This document shows positions 15,545-24,092 of a stretch of 64,000 bases of DNA, piece after piece (position 1 is the stretch's first letter; every line of letters starts with the position of its first letter). Made by a program: the position numbers and the translations under genes. Source of the DNA: JAFECT01 sp964432415 (GTDB lineage: Bacteria > Pseudomonadota > Alphaproteobacteria > Caulobacterales > Caulobacteraceae); contig CAYSNW010000001.1 in NCBI GenBank assembly GCA_964432415.1, positions 1-64,000 on the forward strand, written 5' to 3'. Below the pieces are notes generated by a model, which was not told where the DNA came from, did no database searches, and worked only from the letters and a program-made list of their open reading frames with translations.

Positions 15545-16966
15545 CGTATGCGTCCGAACCACTTCGGCGCGAATTTGCACGACCTATGGTATAGCATCCA
15601 GGCTTGCCTTGCTTGTCAATATCTGCCCAAGCGAGGGCGAAGGCTGCGGTAGGTCAAATGGTTTTCCCCTCACGCCTTCATGTAATCCGACCGAACCAAT
15701 CAGTAAGCGTGTCAAAGGCGTGGGGGGGTGAGCGGTGAAATCGTCTGGCAGATACTATAGCCGCAACAATATAAACTCTTTGAGCGGAATTTCAAAATAT
15801 ATAGATAGCGTGGTGGCGATGAGCTACAGCGCCATGTATATCCCGCTCTTGATGTTTGTTAACCCAGTTCGCTCCGGACTCTTCGTCGCAGCGGTCCGCG
15901 GTCAAAATCTTGGGCCGCAACTGGCGCTATTGCTTGGCTCATTCTTGCTGCCGTTCCTAATCTTACCTGTTGAGCCGGCAATAATTGGGCGAGTAATTGT
16001 AAATGCCCAGGACAATCTCATCATAGTAGGTAGATATGTTATTGGCAGTGTCGGAATCTTCTTTATTCTCGATTTAGTTACCATCGCAACGTCGTATTTG
16101 TTTATCAAGGCCTACCCGCGCCGTGCTGAGAAGCGGCGAAGGCGGTTGAGATTGTTACGAATGCTTAGATACGCTGTATACGCTGCGTGTGTTTGGTTTT
16201 TTCTTGCTGAATGTCTCAAAGAGGCTCTGTTAAATTCGCTAAGCAGCAACGGAAACGTTATCATTCCGCCTTTGTCTTATTGTATCCCTTACTTGGTCGG
16301 AGCTGTAGGACTTTACCCGGCTGTTGCTCTATGCAGTTCGCACACACCATATCTTAATGAAAGAAATAAGTCTGCTGATTTATATAGAGTTATTCCAGTA
16401 ATATTATTGGTATGTGTAACGGGAGTCGCGATAAGCTTTTGGATGTATGCGGCAAAATTTCAAGATCTTAAAGGTAGATTTCGTCAGGAAAACGATTTTA
16501 ATCGAACAAGTGGGGAGGTCTTGAGGTTGCGCTGTGTTTCTTACGTAGACAGGTTGTTGGTAAATTTTGCTGTAAGAGCACCGGCCTCGGACGATATATT
16601 CGTCCGTGTGTCAGATTTCAAAATATCAATCAACAAGACAGCCGAATTAGGGTTTGAAATACATCACGAAGATAATAGTGAAGTGCTAACTAAGATCGAC
16701 AAAGGAAAAGCCCTCCCATTCGTCACTTCGCTCCCGTTAACGCCAGATGATCAGTCACGTGTGCAGCATGCTGACAAATGTGCCATATCATTGAGCTACG
16801 AATCTCGCCCAACATTTACACTACGAGGAACAGCGAATATTATACACGAAACGCCCCATTAGTTAAGGTGGCGCGAAACTGGATGCGATATTGGAATTGT
16901 CACAGCGCCAGCACAGCGGGATGCCGTGACACAGACGTGTGGCGTTACCTCCGATGGAGTTAGGAA
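15545..16966. other. AT-rich segment of atypical composition (putative acquired patch)
   Basis: From about 15545 the sequence switches from very GC-rich to clearly AT-rich and returns near 16960. Codons such as ATA, TTA and AGA, almost absent elsewhere, are frequent within the resident gene. No integrase, transposase, tRNA or flanking direct repeat was seen. Positions 15480-15734 contain no convincing gene, only the leader of the next gene. The segment sits directly after cobS. Confidence 0.75.
15735..16862 (+). CDS. Hypothetical multi-pass membrane protein in the AT-rich patch
   Basis: A 375-residue protein beginning at GTG 15735 (ATG at 15819 is an alternative). About five hydrophobic helices lie near 62-84, 102-125, 144-166, 180-200 and 218-238. 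A highly basic cytoplasmic loop (RRAEKRRRRLRLLR, about 130-143) lies between the second and third. The last about 135 residues are soluble and strand-rich. No known family motif was recognised. Codon use is strikingly unlike the neighbours, indicating recent acquisition. It is the only sizeable frame in the segment and is very probably a real gene because the uninterrupted frame persists in AT-rich sequence. Confidence 0.7.
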   Translation: MKSSGRYYSRNNINSLSGISKYIDSVVAMSYSAMYIPLLMFVNPVRSGLFVAAVRGQNLGPQLALLLGSFLLPFLILPVEPAIIGRVIVNAQDNLIIVGRYVIGSVGIFFILDLVTIATSYLFIKAYPRRAEKRRRRLRLLRMLRYAVYAACVWFFLAECLKEALLNSLSSNGNVIIPPLSYCIPYLVGAVGLYPAVALCSSHTPYLNERNKSADLYRVIPVILLVCVTGVAISFWMYAAKFQDLKGRFRQENDFNRTSGEVLRLRCVSYVDRLLVNFAVRAPASDDIFVRVSDFKISINKTAELGFEIHHEDNSEVLTKIDKGKALPFVTSLPLTPDDQSRVQHADKCAISLSYESRPTFTLRGTANIIHETPH

Positions 16967-17653
16967 ATGGCGCAGTCTCACTTCGGAACCTGTGAAGACG
17001 GCGGCTTTAACGACGCCAGCAAGACCTACAAGGCCGATCCCACCCTTGAAACCTACGTTCGGCTTCGGCGCGCCGATCCGTCCGAGGAGATCGAGGTGGC
17101 CGTCATCGGCGGCTTCGAATCCCTGTTCCATATGCGCGCCGAGTTCGAGCGCTATGGCCTCGATTCTGACCTGCTGGCTGGCCTCCTCGATGCCGATCAA
17201 GGCGCAATAGGCGAAATCGCGCTTTGTGTAATGGAGGCGATGATAACGGCTCGTCAGCGCGAGCGGGCGGGCGAAACGCAGCTGTCCAGTCGAGGCGAGG
17301 CGATCCCGCTGAAACTGGTTGATTGGATCATCTGTTGCGCGCTCGACGCGCTGAGTTGGAACGACGATCTTTATCTTCCGCGAGACCTGATTGTCTTGAT
17401 TAGGGAACGGCTGTCCGGGTCCAATCCGCTCTACGAACAAATCAGCCACGTACGCATCATGAAATCGCACGCTGGCCAGATAGCCGGTCAGCTTAAGGCT
17501 CAAGGGATCACCCCCACTTTCAAGCTCGTCGGCAACTTGATGGGCGTGGCGGGGAGTACCGTGCTGCGCTGGTTCGAGCCGGGTGAATTCGAGCAGGAGG
17601 CCGAGAAATGGGGTCGGGCCTGCGACGAAACCGGCAAGCTGCGGCCGTTGTAG
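16967..17653 (+). CDS. Hypothetical protein with possible C-terminal HTH
   Basis: A 228-residue soluble protein of unknown function. TTAGGA precedes the ATG. The central part is helical (LKLVDWIICCALDALSWNDD, RDLIVLIRERLSG). Near the C-terminus ITPTFKLVGNLMGVAGSTVL reads like a helix-turn-helix with a GVAGSTVLRWF recognition helix, suggesting DNA binding; this is inference. Composition is intermediate between the AT-rich patch and the host chromosome. It follows the membrane-protein gene by 104 bases in the same direction. Confidence 0.65.
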   Translation: MAQSHFGTCEDGGFNDASKTYKADPTLETYVRLRRADPSEEIEVAVIGGFESLFHMRAEFERYGLDSDLLAGLLDADQGAIGEIALCVMEAMITARQRERAGETQLSSRGEAIPLKLVDWIICCALDALSWNDDLYLPRDLIVLIRERLSGSNPLYEQISHVRIMKSHAGQIAGQLKAQGITPTFKLVGNLMGVAGSTVLRWFEPGEFEQEAEKWGRACDETGKLRPL

Positions 17654-17726
17654 TCATGGCCTCGGACGTTGCGCCGGATTCCTGATGCGCAACGGCGGAT
17701 TACCGACACATTGGCAATTCAGACCC

Positions 17727-17909
17727 ATGGACATGCCCTGCTGTGATGCCCAAACCCACGAGACTGACTCTCCCAAACCCACGAGACTGACTCTAAGGAT
17801 TCCCCGACTCCTCGATGCCGTTGCGGAGGGGCCGCTCGCGGTCACGTTCCTATTCGTCATTGCATTGGCGCTCATCGGCGCGGCGACTTGGATACGAACA
17901 GGGCATTAA
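17727..17909 (+). CDS. Possible small single-helix membrane protein
   Basis: A 60-codon frame from ATG 17727. The last 30 residues form one convincing transmembrane helix (PLAVTFLFVIALALIGAATW) followed by a short basic tail. The N-terminal half is polar and spans two tandem 23-bp repeats, which it reads in different frames. There is no strong ribosome site, and the region 17654-18056 otherwise contains nothing recognisable. It may be a small membrane protein or chance. Confidence 0.35.
   Translation: MDMPCCDAQTHETDSPKPTRLTLRIPRLLDAVAEGPLAVTFLFVIALALIGAATWIRTGH
17749..17794. repeat. Tandem duplication of 23 bp
   Basis: Two exact, directly adjacent 23-bp copies (17749-17771 and 17772-17794), each containing CCCACGAGACTGACTCT. 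Because 23 is not a multiple of three it would shift any overlapping frame. It lies at the downstream edge of the AT-rich accessory patch. Confidence 0.9.
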
Positions 17910-18056
17910 CTGCCGACGCACTCCGCGCCGGGACCCCGGGACACAATTCATCTCGTTCTTCGGCTTGACTACCTCCATCAACAAGACCGCCCCAAGTGGA
18001 CCTTGGTCGCAACTGACCACTATCCTGGTCAACCTCGCCCAAGGGAATCCACCTCC

Positions 18057-18458
18057 ATGACCACCCGCCACGCTTCCTGCGGCTGCGGCCAACTCCGCCT
18101 CACCTGCGAGGGCGAGCCCCCGCGCATCTCCATCTGCCACTGCCTGGAATGCCAGAAGCGCACCGGCAGCGTCTTCGCAGCCCAGGCCCGCTTTCCCCGC
18201 CAGGCCGTGACCATCGAGGGCCGCGCCAGCCGATGGACCCGGACCGGCGACAGCGGCGGGTCGGCGACCTTCGGCTTCTGTCCGGTGTGTGGCTCCACGG
18301 TCTACTGGCAGCCCGCGGCCATGCCGGAGGCGATCTATGTGGCGGTGGGCGCCTTCGCCGACCCGAACTTTCCGCCGCCCTTCGTCTCGGTCTACGAGGA
18401 TCGGGCGCACCCCTGGGTCATGGCGATCAGCGAGCTTGCGATGGAGCGTTGGGGCTAG
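18057..18458 (+). CDS. GFA-family (CENP-V/GFA domain) zinc protein
   Basis: A 133-residue protein of the GFA fold, named for glutathione-dependent formaldehyde-activating enzyme. Zinc ligands are visible as CGCGQLRLTC near the N-terminus, CHCLECQKRTGS at about 27-38, and FCPVCGSTVYW. C-terminal AIYVAVGAF and hydrophobic strands complete the fold. AAGGGA precedes the ATG at 18057. Many family members have no proven activity, so the substrate is unassigned. It begins right after the accessory region. Confidence 0.88.
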   Translation: MTTRHASCGCGQLRLTCEGEPPRISICHCLECQKRTGSVFAAQARFPRQAVTIEGRASRWTRTGDSGGSATFGFCPVCGSTVYWQPAAMPEAIYVAVGAFADPNFPPPFVSVYEDRAHPWVMAISELAMERWG

Positions 18459-18550
18459 GCGCGGCCTCTCGCAATTTCCGTCTCCCACCCCCTTGAGCCG
18501 TACCCTGGGTCCGGGTCCAGACACCGTCCGAGACCGCTGAGGAAACGGAC

Positions 18551-19273
18551 ATGACCACCCCCACCGCGCCCCGCATCGAGCCCTGGGCCGCCATCGGCCT
18601 GATGATGCTGAGCTTCATCGCCCTGGAGTTTGCGCTCCCGCCTCTGCGCCAGGCCCTGGCGCCGCATTTCACCGCGCCGCGCGACATCGTCGCCGTGCGT
18701 GCGGTGAGCAGCATCGCCCTGGTCTGGATCCTGTTCGCGGTGGCCTGGGGCCTGCTGCGCCTGCGCGGACAGCGGCTGGGCGACATCGGCTGGGGCCGGC
18801 CCGCGCGGCTCCTGGGCTGGGTGCTGGCGGTCCTGTTCGCCGCGCTCTACGGCGGCGCCACGGTGACCAACATGGCCCGGCTCGGCGCGCCGGTGCTCGG
18901 CGACTGGTCCTTCTTCCGCATCGCGGTGGCGGTGGGGATCGGGGTCTCCGCCGGGATCTGCGAGGAGACCGTCTTCCGCGGCTTCGTGATGAAGCAGGCG
19001 CGCGACGGCGGCGCCCACTGGTCGGTCCAGCTCCTGCTCTCCGCCCTGCTCTTCGGCCTCGCCCACATCGGCTGGGGCTCCATGGGAGGCCACGTGAACA
19101 TGGGCCAGATGATCGGGGCCATGGCCGCGACCTCGATCCTGGGCCTGATGATGGCGGCGACCTACCTGGCCTCGGGACGCAGCCTGACGTCCGCCATCCT
19201 CGCCCACGGGGCCATCGACCTGCTGATCGAGCCCTGGCTGCTGCTCTACGCCGTCACGGGGGGCCACTTCTGA
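18551..19273 (+). CDS. CPBP-family intramembrane metalloprotease
   Basis: A 240-residue polytopic membrane protein with the CPBP (Abi/CAAX protease) motifs: EETVFRGF with Glu138-Glu139 and Arg142, then LLFGLAHIGWG with a conserved His, and AILAHGAIDLLIEPW at the end with a second His. The family includes type II CAAX prenyl endopeptidase-like enzymes and bacteriocin self-immunity proteins; the substrate here is unknown. GAGGAAACGGAC precedes the ATG. A second, shorter CPBP gene is at 24984. Confidence 0.85.
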   Translation: MTTPTAPRIEPWAAIGLMMLSFIALEFALPPLRQALAPHFTAPRDIVAVRAVSSIALVWILFAVAWGLLRLRGQRLGDIGWGRPARLLGWVLAVLFAALYGGATVTNMARLGAPVLGDWSFFRIAVAVGIGVSAGICEETVFRGFVMKQARDGGAHWSVQLLLSALLFGLAHIGWGSMGGHVNMGQMIGAMAATSILGLMMAATYLASGRSLTSAILAHGAIDLLIEPWLLLYAVTGGHF

Positions 19274-19286
19274 CCCCGGAGCGCCC

Positions 19287-20288
19287 TCAGCGTCGCTTGG
19301 CGCGCACCTTGGCCACCACTTCCGCGACGGCGTCCACCACCGCGTCCGGCTTGTCGATCTGGATGTAGTGGCCGGAGCCCTGGACCAGGCGGTTCGAGCC
19401 GTCGCTGGACAGGGCGGCGACCTCGTCGTGCAGCTGGTTCCAGACCTTGAACTCCGCTTCCGCCTCCGCCTTGGGCAGGTTGTTCGACAGCTCGGTGCGG
19501 GTCAGCACGATCAGCGGCATGGCGCCGAAGGCATGGCGCTGGGCGACCACCTCCGGCGAGTCGCGCTCGATGAAGGACTCGATCTCGGAATCGAAGGCCT
19601 GGTAGTGCGCCGTCGACTGCATGGCCTCGAAGTCGGCCGCCAGCTCCGGCGGGAAGGTCGAGGGCGCCTTGCGCACGCAGTCGGCCTGGAAGGTCTCCGC
19701 CTTCAGCGTCGGGTCGGCGCAGTGGCCGGAGAAGCGCCGCGCGTTCTTCACCCCCGCTGCGCCCGTGGGCGAAACCGCCCCGATCCGCTGCAGCTGACCC
19801 TCCACCGAGGGGTCGACCAGCACCATGCCCGCGACCTCGTCCCCGTGCAGGCTGGCGAAGAGGCGGGCGTTGTAGCCGCCCATGGAGTGGCCGACCAGGA
19901 CGTAGGGCCCCTCGATCTTCGCGGCCTTGAGCAGGGCGCCCAGGTCGGCGACCTCGGCGGCCGTGTCGCGCGGCGCCGGCCCCGGCGGGCTCTTGCCCAT
20001 GCCGGCGCGGTCGTAGGCGCAGACCCGGGTGGTCTTGGCGATGCGGCCCTGCACCTTCCACCAGGTGTAGGAGCTCTCGCTGATCCCGGATTCCAGCACC
20101 ACGGTGGGCGAGCCCCGGCCCAGGCAATAGAGGTTCAGTGTGCGCCCGCCCGCGATGGCCACCTGGCGGGCGTCGCGATGGTAGGCCGCGTACCAGGACG
20201 CGCCCTTGTCGTCGGGGGCCGGGGCGGGCTCGGCGGCCGCGGCGGCGCCGGCAAGGACCAGGAGAGACAGGACGGCGGCGGTACGCAT
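19287..20288 (-). CDS. Secreted alpha/beta-hydrolase
   Basis: A 333-residue exported hydrolase. The signal peptide is MRTAAVLSLLVLAGAAAAA. Nucleophile Ser135 sits in LVGHSMGGYN, VLESGISESSYTWW carries the oxyanion strand, CAYDRAGMGKSPPGP is typical of esterase/hydrolase relatives, and the terminal His is likely in GSGHYIQID. The general Asp lies between. The substrate is unknown (esterase or C-C hydrolase). It is convergent with the CPBP gene upstream, and 114 bases separate its start from the GST gene end. Confidence 0.85.
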   Translation of the reverse strand: MRTAAVLSLLVLAGAAAAAEPAPAPDDKGASWYAAYHRDARQVAIAGGRTLNLYCLGRGSPTVVLESGISESSYTWWKVQGRIAKTTRVCAYDRAGMGKSPPGPAPRDTAAEVADLGALLKAAKIEGPYVLVGHSMGGYNARLFASLHGDEVAGMVLVDPSVEGQLQRIGAVSPTGAAGVKNARRFSGHCADPTLKAETFQADCVRKAPSTFPPELAADFEAMQSTAHYQAFDSEIESFIERDSPEVVAQRHAFGAMPLIVLTRTELSNNLPKAEAEAEFKVWNQLHDEVAALSSDGSNRLVQGSGHYIQIDKPDAVVDAVAEVVAKVRAKRR

Positions 20289-20402
20289 GGATGGGGTCCC
20301 CCGGGGACGGCCAATGAACGGCTCACCCTAGGGCGCTGGCGCCGCCGGCTCTGCTTAATTCGGCGTAAGGTCCGCTCGGCGCGGCGAACGGCGGCCGCCA
20401 GC

Positions 20403-21056
20403 CTAACCGTCGCCCTGCGCCGCCCTGAACACCGCCAGCTGGGCCGCGAACGCCCGCTGGTAGGCCGGTCGCGCCTCGGCGCGGGCCACGTAGGCCGCCA
20501 GGTTCGGGTGTTCGCTCAGGAGGCTGGACGCGCCCAGGCGGAACAGGGCCGACACCATCATCAGGTCGCCGGCGCTGAAGTCGCCCTCGAGCCAGTCGGC
20601 GTCGCCCAGGCGGGCGGACAGCTGCGCCAGCCGGGGCCGCAGGCGGTCCTCGACCAGGGGAATGCGCTGGGCGGCCCAGGGCTTGTCGCCCTCGAACAGC
20701 CTGGCGTGCGTCGCCTCGACGATTGGCGGCTCCACGGTGCTCAGCGCGGCGAACATCCACATGATCGCCCGCGAGCGCCCGTTCGCGTCTGCGGGCAGCA
20801 GGCCCGCGTGGCGCTCGGCGATGTGCAGCACGATGGCGCCCGTCTCGAACAGGGCGAGATCGCCCTCCTCATAGGTCGGGATCTGGCCGAAGGGATTGAG
20901 CGCCAGGTGGGGCGCCTGCTTCATCTGCTCGAAGGTCACCAGCCGCACGTCATAGGCCTGGCCGACCTCCTCCAGCGCCCAGCGCACGCGCATGTCGCGC
21001 GCCAGGCCGCGGCCCCGATCGGGCGAGGCCTTGAAGGCGGTGATGGTGGGAGTCAT
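20403..21056 (-). CDS. Glutathione S-transferase family protein
   Basis: A 217-residue GST. The N-terminal thioredoxin-like domain shows RGLARDMRVRWALEEVGQAY, NPFGQIPTYEEGDLALFETG (cis-Pro and the Glu-Thr/Ser that binds the gamma-glutamyl group) and AIVLHIAER. The C-terminal helical domain includes ADWLEGDFSAGDLMM, the N-capping box. Cytosolic detoxification or thiol chemistry is likely; the substrate is unknown. It is divergent from the secreted CMD gene. Confidence 0.85.
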   Translation of the reverse strand: MTPTITAFKASPDRGRGLARDMRVRWALEEVGQAYDVRLVTFEQMKQAPHLALNPFGQIPTYEEGDLALFETGAIVLHIAERHAGLLPADANGRSRAIMWMFAALSTVEPPIVEATHARLFEGDKPWAAQRIPLVEDRLRPRLAQLSARLGDADWLEGDFSAGDLMMVSALFRLGASSLLSEHPNLAAYVARAEARPAYQRAFAAQLAVFRAAQGDG

Positions 21057-21238
21057 GGGCAGGCTCCTTCTCTCTGCGGCGTCTTCGCCTCTCCAGGACG
21101 AACGGCCGGCGAGTTTCCCGACAGGACCGTGGCGTCGATTCCTGCCGCGCCCGCGGCCCGATTGGTCGCAATCGCCCCCTCACAGCCAGCCGGATTTGGT
21201 TCGTCGCTTACGTGACCGAGCTTTTGGGGAGAAGCGCT

Positions 21239-21628
21239 GTGAACCGACGTCCATGGGCCGGGCTGGCGATCGTGTGTCTCGCCGCCGTCGCCCTCTCCGC
21301 CCAGGCCGCGCCGGCGCCCGCCGTTCCGCAGGATCCGATCGTCGTCAACGATCCGGCCTTCATGGCGGTTTTCAGCGAACAGTACAAAGCCGCCTTCGGC
21401 GAGGGCGCCATGCCGGCGAAGTACAAGCAGCTCTCGGGCGTCTCCCTTTCCGTGGTGGTCAAGTGCGAGGAATGCATCCAGTACCATGTCCGGGCGGCCA
21501 TCAAGCTCGGCGCGAACCGGCAGGAGATCGTCGAGGCGCTGCGCATCGGACTGCTCACCGGCGGTTCGGCGGGCATGCCGGCCATGGGCGCGGCCTATGG
21601 CGTCATGGATGAGATGAAGCTGAAGTAG
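21239..21628 (+). CDS. Exported carboxymuconolactone-decarboxylase (AhpD-like) protein
   Basis: A 129-residue protein starting at GTG 21239, preceded by GGGGAGA. The N-terminus (PWAGLAIVCLAAVALSAQA) is a signal peptide, unusual for the CMD/AhpD family, which is mostly cytosolic. The CxxC-His redox motif VVKCEECIQYHVRAAIKLG and the helix GANRQEIVEALRIGLL are diagnostic. A periplasmic peroxidase-like or thiol redox role is inferred. An upstream in-frame ATG at 21212 has no ribosome site. Confidence 0.8.
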   Translation: MNRRPWAGLAIVCLAAVALSAQAAPAPAVPQDPIVVNDPAFMAVFSEQYKAAFGEGAMPAKYKQLSGVSLSVVVKCEECIQYHVRAAIKLGANRQEIVEALRIGLLTGGSAGMPAMGAAYGVMDEMKLK

Positions 21629-21649
21629 CGGCGAGCGGCGTTCCGGCCC

Positions 21650-22558
21650 TCAGTCCGTCAGCCCCTCGGCCGCCGCCAGGGCGACGTCGTCCTCGCCGCC
21701 CCGGCGCAGCGACCGGGCCGCGTCCCGCAGCATCACGGCGGCGGCATAGACCACCACCACGATCACCAGCCAGCGCAACCATTCCACCGGCATGTCCTTC
21801 ACCACCAGGGCCGCGACCAGCACGGCCAGCAGCCCGCTCAGGCCGAAGCCGATCGCGATGCGCAGGTCGGCCACGCCCCTTTGGATATGCCGGGTGCTGA
21901 TCACCGCCGCGGCCAGGGCGCCGCCGGTGGCCATGATCGGAAACACCAGGTGCGGGTCCATGCCCATCAGGCTGAACATCACCAGCGATGGCGCGTAGTG
22001 CCCGACCCCGAAGTTCAGCAGCACCCCCATGACGAAGCTGGCGGCCACGGCGGCGGCCATCAGGGGCAAGGGGAGGGAGGCCGCGACCCCGCCCGCCGGC
22101 AGCAGGTGCAGGTTCGAAGCGGCGTAGAGCGCGGCGGCGATCAGCAGGGCTATGGCCACCACCGCCTGCACGATCCAGATCCTGACCCCGGTCACCAGCC
22201 TGGCGCCCCACAGCCCGCCGGCCAGCAGGGCGACCGAATAGGCCGCGACCAGCAGGGTGTCGACGTGCACGCCCAAGAGAACCATGAAGATGCCCGCCTG
22301 CAGGATGGTGGGCAGGGTCAGGGCCACGATCAGGGTGCAGGGGATGCGCCGGTCGGGCATGCCCACCCGGATCTTCAGCCAGGCCATGGTCGGGGCGAAG
22401 GAGCCGATCCCCAGGGTGTCGAAGAAGTTGACCACCGCCCCGACGGCGGCGGTCTCCCAGCTCAGCGTGAACGCGCCTTGCGCGATCGCGCTTCGGACCA
22501 GCACCGCGGCGTAGCCGAGCGCGGCGAGCGCCAGCAGGAAGAGGATGATGCTGAGCAT
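21650..22558 (-). CDS. TauE/SafE-type sulfite exporter family permease
   Basis: A 302-residue polytopic membrane protein with about eight or nine helices. The ATG at 22558 follows GGGGGG; an earlier ATG adds 14 basic residues. Features consistent with TauE/SafE (DUF81) are AVVNFFDTLGIGSFAPTMA and the second-half repeat FVMGVLLNFGVGHYAPSLVM. Such proteins export small anions, often sulfur compounds, but the substrate is unproven. The last about 25 residues are a charged cytoplasmic tail. It is convergent with the CMD gene 21 bases away. Confidence 0.82.
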   Translation of the reverse strand: MLSIILFLLALAALGYAAVLVRSAIAQGAFTLSWETAAVGAVVNFFDTLGIGSFAPTMAWLKIRVGMPDRRIPCTLIVALTLPTILQAGIFMVLLGVHVDTLLVAAYSVALLAGGLWGARLVTGVRIWIVQAVVAIALLIAAALYAASNLHLLPAGGVAASLPLPLMAAAVAASFVMGVLLNFGVGHYAPSLVMFSLMGMDPHLVFPIMATGGALAAAVISTRHIQRGVADLRIAIGFGLSGLLAVLVAALVVKDMPVEWLRWLVIVVVVYAAAVMLRDAARSLRRGGEDDVALAAAEGLTD

Positions 22559-22696
22559 GGTCGCCCCCCGGCGGAACCTGTGGGCCAGAGTGCGCAGCAA
22601 TTGGCGGCGGCGTCGAGGGGCCCGGGACGGCGCCCCCGGATGGCGTTACGGCATCGCCCGTATAAGCTCCCGCTTCCGTGGGGCAGGGGGCGCGCG

Positions 22697-23410
22697 ATGA
22701 GCGACGGTTGGGTGGAGTCGGCGCAGGCCTGGATCGCCGACATGGGCGAGGGCGGCGACTGGGGGCGCCGCTTCGTCCTCGATGGACCCATGCTGGCGCG
22801 CGTCGCGGCCGCCGCACCGGCCCGGGCGCTGGACGTCGGCTGCGGCGAGGGCCGCTTCTGCCGGATGCTGCGCGACGCCGGCGTCTCGGCTGTCGGCATC
22901 GACCCCACCGTCGCCCTGATCGAGCACGCCCGCCGCCTCGACCCGTCGGGCGACTATCGCCTCGGCGCCGCCCAGGCGCTGGACTTCGAGGACGCGGCCT
23001 TCGACCTGGTGGTCAGCTACCTCAGCCTGATCGACATTCCCGACCTGGCCCCGGCGATCGCCGAGATGGTCCGGGTGCTCCGCCCCGGCGGCCGTCTGCT
23101 GATCGCCAACCTGACCAGTTTCAACACCGCGGCGCTGGAGCTGGGCTGGATCGAGGGGCCGGGAGGCCGGCCCGTCTATGCGCTCGACGCCTATCTCGAC
23201 GAGCGCGCGGTCTGGTGCAGCTGGCGCGGCATCCGGGTGCAGAACTGGCACCGGCCGCTCGGCGCCTACATGGGCCTGCTGCTGGACCAGGGCCTGACCC
23301 TGACCCATTTCAGCGAACCGGAGCCCCAGGGCGCCGATGCGCACGAGACCGAGCGCTATCGCCGCGCGCCCTGGTTCATGATGATGGAATGGCGCAAGCC
23401 GAAGGGCTAG
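22697..23410 (+). CDS. Class I SAM-dependent methyltransferase
   Basis: A 237-residue cytosolic methyltransferase. Motif I is LDVGCGEGRFCRML, followed by the acidic end of strand 2 (VGIDPTV), DFEDAAFDLVVSYLSLIDI as motif IV and EMVRVLRPGGRLLIANL as motif VI. The C-terminal part contains RGIRVQNWHRPLGAY, a cap seen in small-molecule methyltransferases. The substrate is unknown. GGGCAGGGGG precedes the ATG. It is divergent from the TauE gene. Confidence 0.88.
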   Translation: MSDGWVESAQAWIADMGEGGDWGRRFVLDGPMLARVAAAAPARALDVGCGEGRFCRMLRDAGVSAVGIDPTVALIEHARRLDPSGDYRLGAAQALDFEDAAFDLVVSYLSLIDIPDLAPAIAEMVRVLRPGGRLLIANLTSFNTAALELGWIEGPGGRPVYALDAYLDERAVWCSWRGIRVQNWHRPLGAYMGLLLDQGLTLTHFSEPEPQGADAHETERYRRAPWFMMMEWRKPKG

Positions 23411-23438
23411 GTTCGCCCCGCAACGGCGGGGGTCAGCC

Positions 23439-24032
23439 ATGTCTGCGCTCAATCAGGCCTCACTGCGTCGAGGCGCACGCGCCGCGGCGGGGCTCGTCCT
23501 TCTGCTGGCGGCCCTGTCCGCGGGTCCGGCGCTGACCCGGGGCAAGGCGGTCAAGGCGACGCCCCTGCCCAGCCTCTGCCACGCCGGGGAGACGCCCCTG
23601 TTCCAGTGCGCGACCAGCAGGAAGGCGGGCGCCAAGCAGGTCGCGGTCTGCGCCTCCGACACGGGCGGGGCGGTCCAGTACCGCTACGGCGCGTCGGGTC
23701 ATGTCGAGATGGCCTTTCCGGCGACGCCGGACGCCTCGTCCCTGAAGTGGGCGTCGACCGGCTACTCCGGCGGCGGCGAATTCCAGATTCATTTCAAGAA
23801 TGCTGGCGTCACCTACGTGGTCTATTCGCGGATGACCCGCACCAACTTCAAGGCGGGGGAGCCGAACAATCCCGTGGACGACCTGGGCGTCACCGCCTTC
23901 ACGGGCGAACACCTGATCTCCAACCGCGCCTGTTTCGGAACGCCGATCGCCGGCGGCCACAACGACTGGATCGACGAGCAGCACACCCGGCGCCTGCTCG
24001 GCGAAGGTGAGTTCCAGGATACGCCCGGCTAG
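23439..24032 (+). CDS. Hypothetical secreted protein
   Basis: A 197-residue protein with an N-terminal export signal (AAAGLVLLLAALSAGPALT). Four or five Cys occur in the mature part (SLCHAG, FQCATS, AVCASD, RACFGT), consistent with disulfides in the periplasm. The middle is strand-rich: GGGEFQIHFKNAGVTYVVYS. The family was not recognised. It follows the methyltransferase gene by 28 bases and may be co-transcribed. Confidence 0.7.
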   Translation: MSALNQASLRRGARAAAGLVLLLAALSAGPALTRGKAVKATPLPSLCHAGETPLFQCATSRKAGAKQVAVCASDTGGAVQYRYGASGHVEMAFPATPDASSLKWASTGYSGGGEFQIHFKNAGVTYVVYSRMTRTNFKAGEPNNPVDDLGVTAFTGEHLISNRACFGTPIAGGHNDWIDEQHTRRLLGEGEFQDTPG

Positions 24033-24092
24033 ACTCGAACCATTGCGACCCGCCGCCGGTTACCCCGGCGCGCCCCCAAGGAGCCTCCCCTC

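Noticed and set aside
15480..18056. Prophage or integrative element
   Set aside because: Apart from composition and the orphan genes there is no integrase, tRNA target, structural gene or flanking direct repeat.
20355..20370. CtrA-type half match TTAA-N7-TAAG
   Set aside because: Only one half fits the consensus and it has no clear promoter context.
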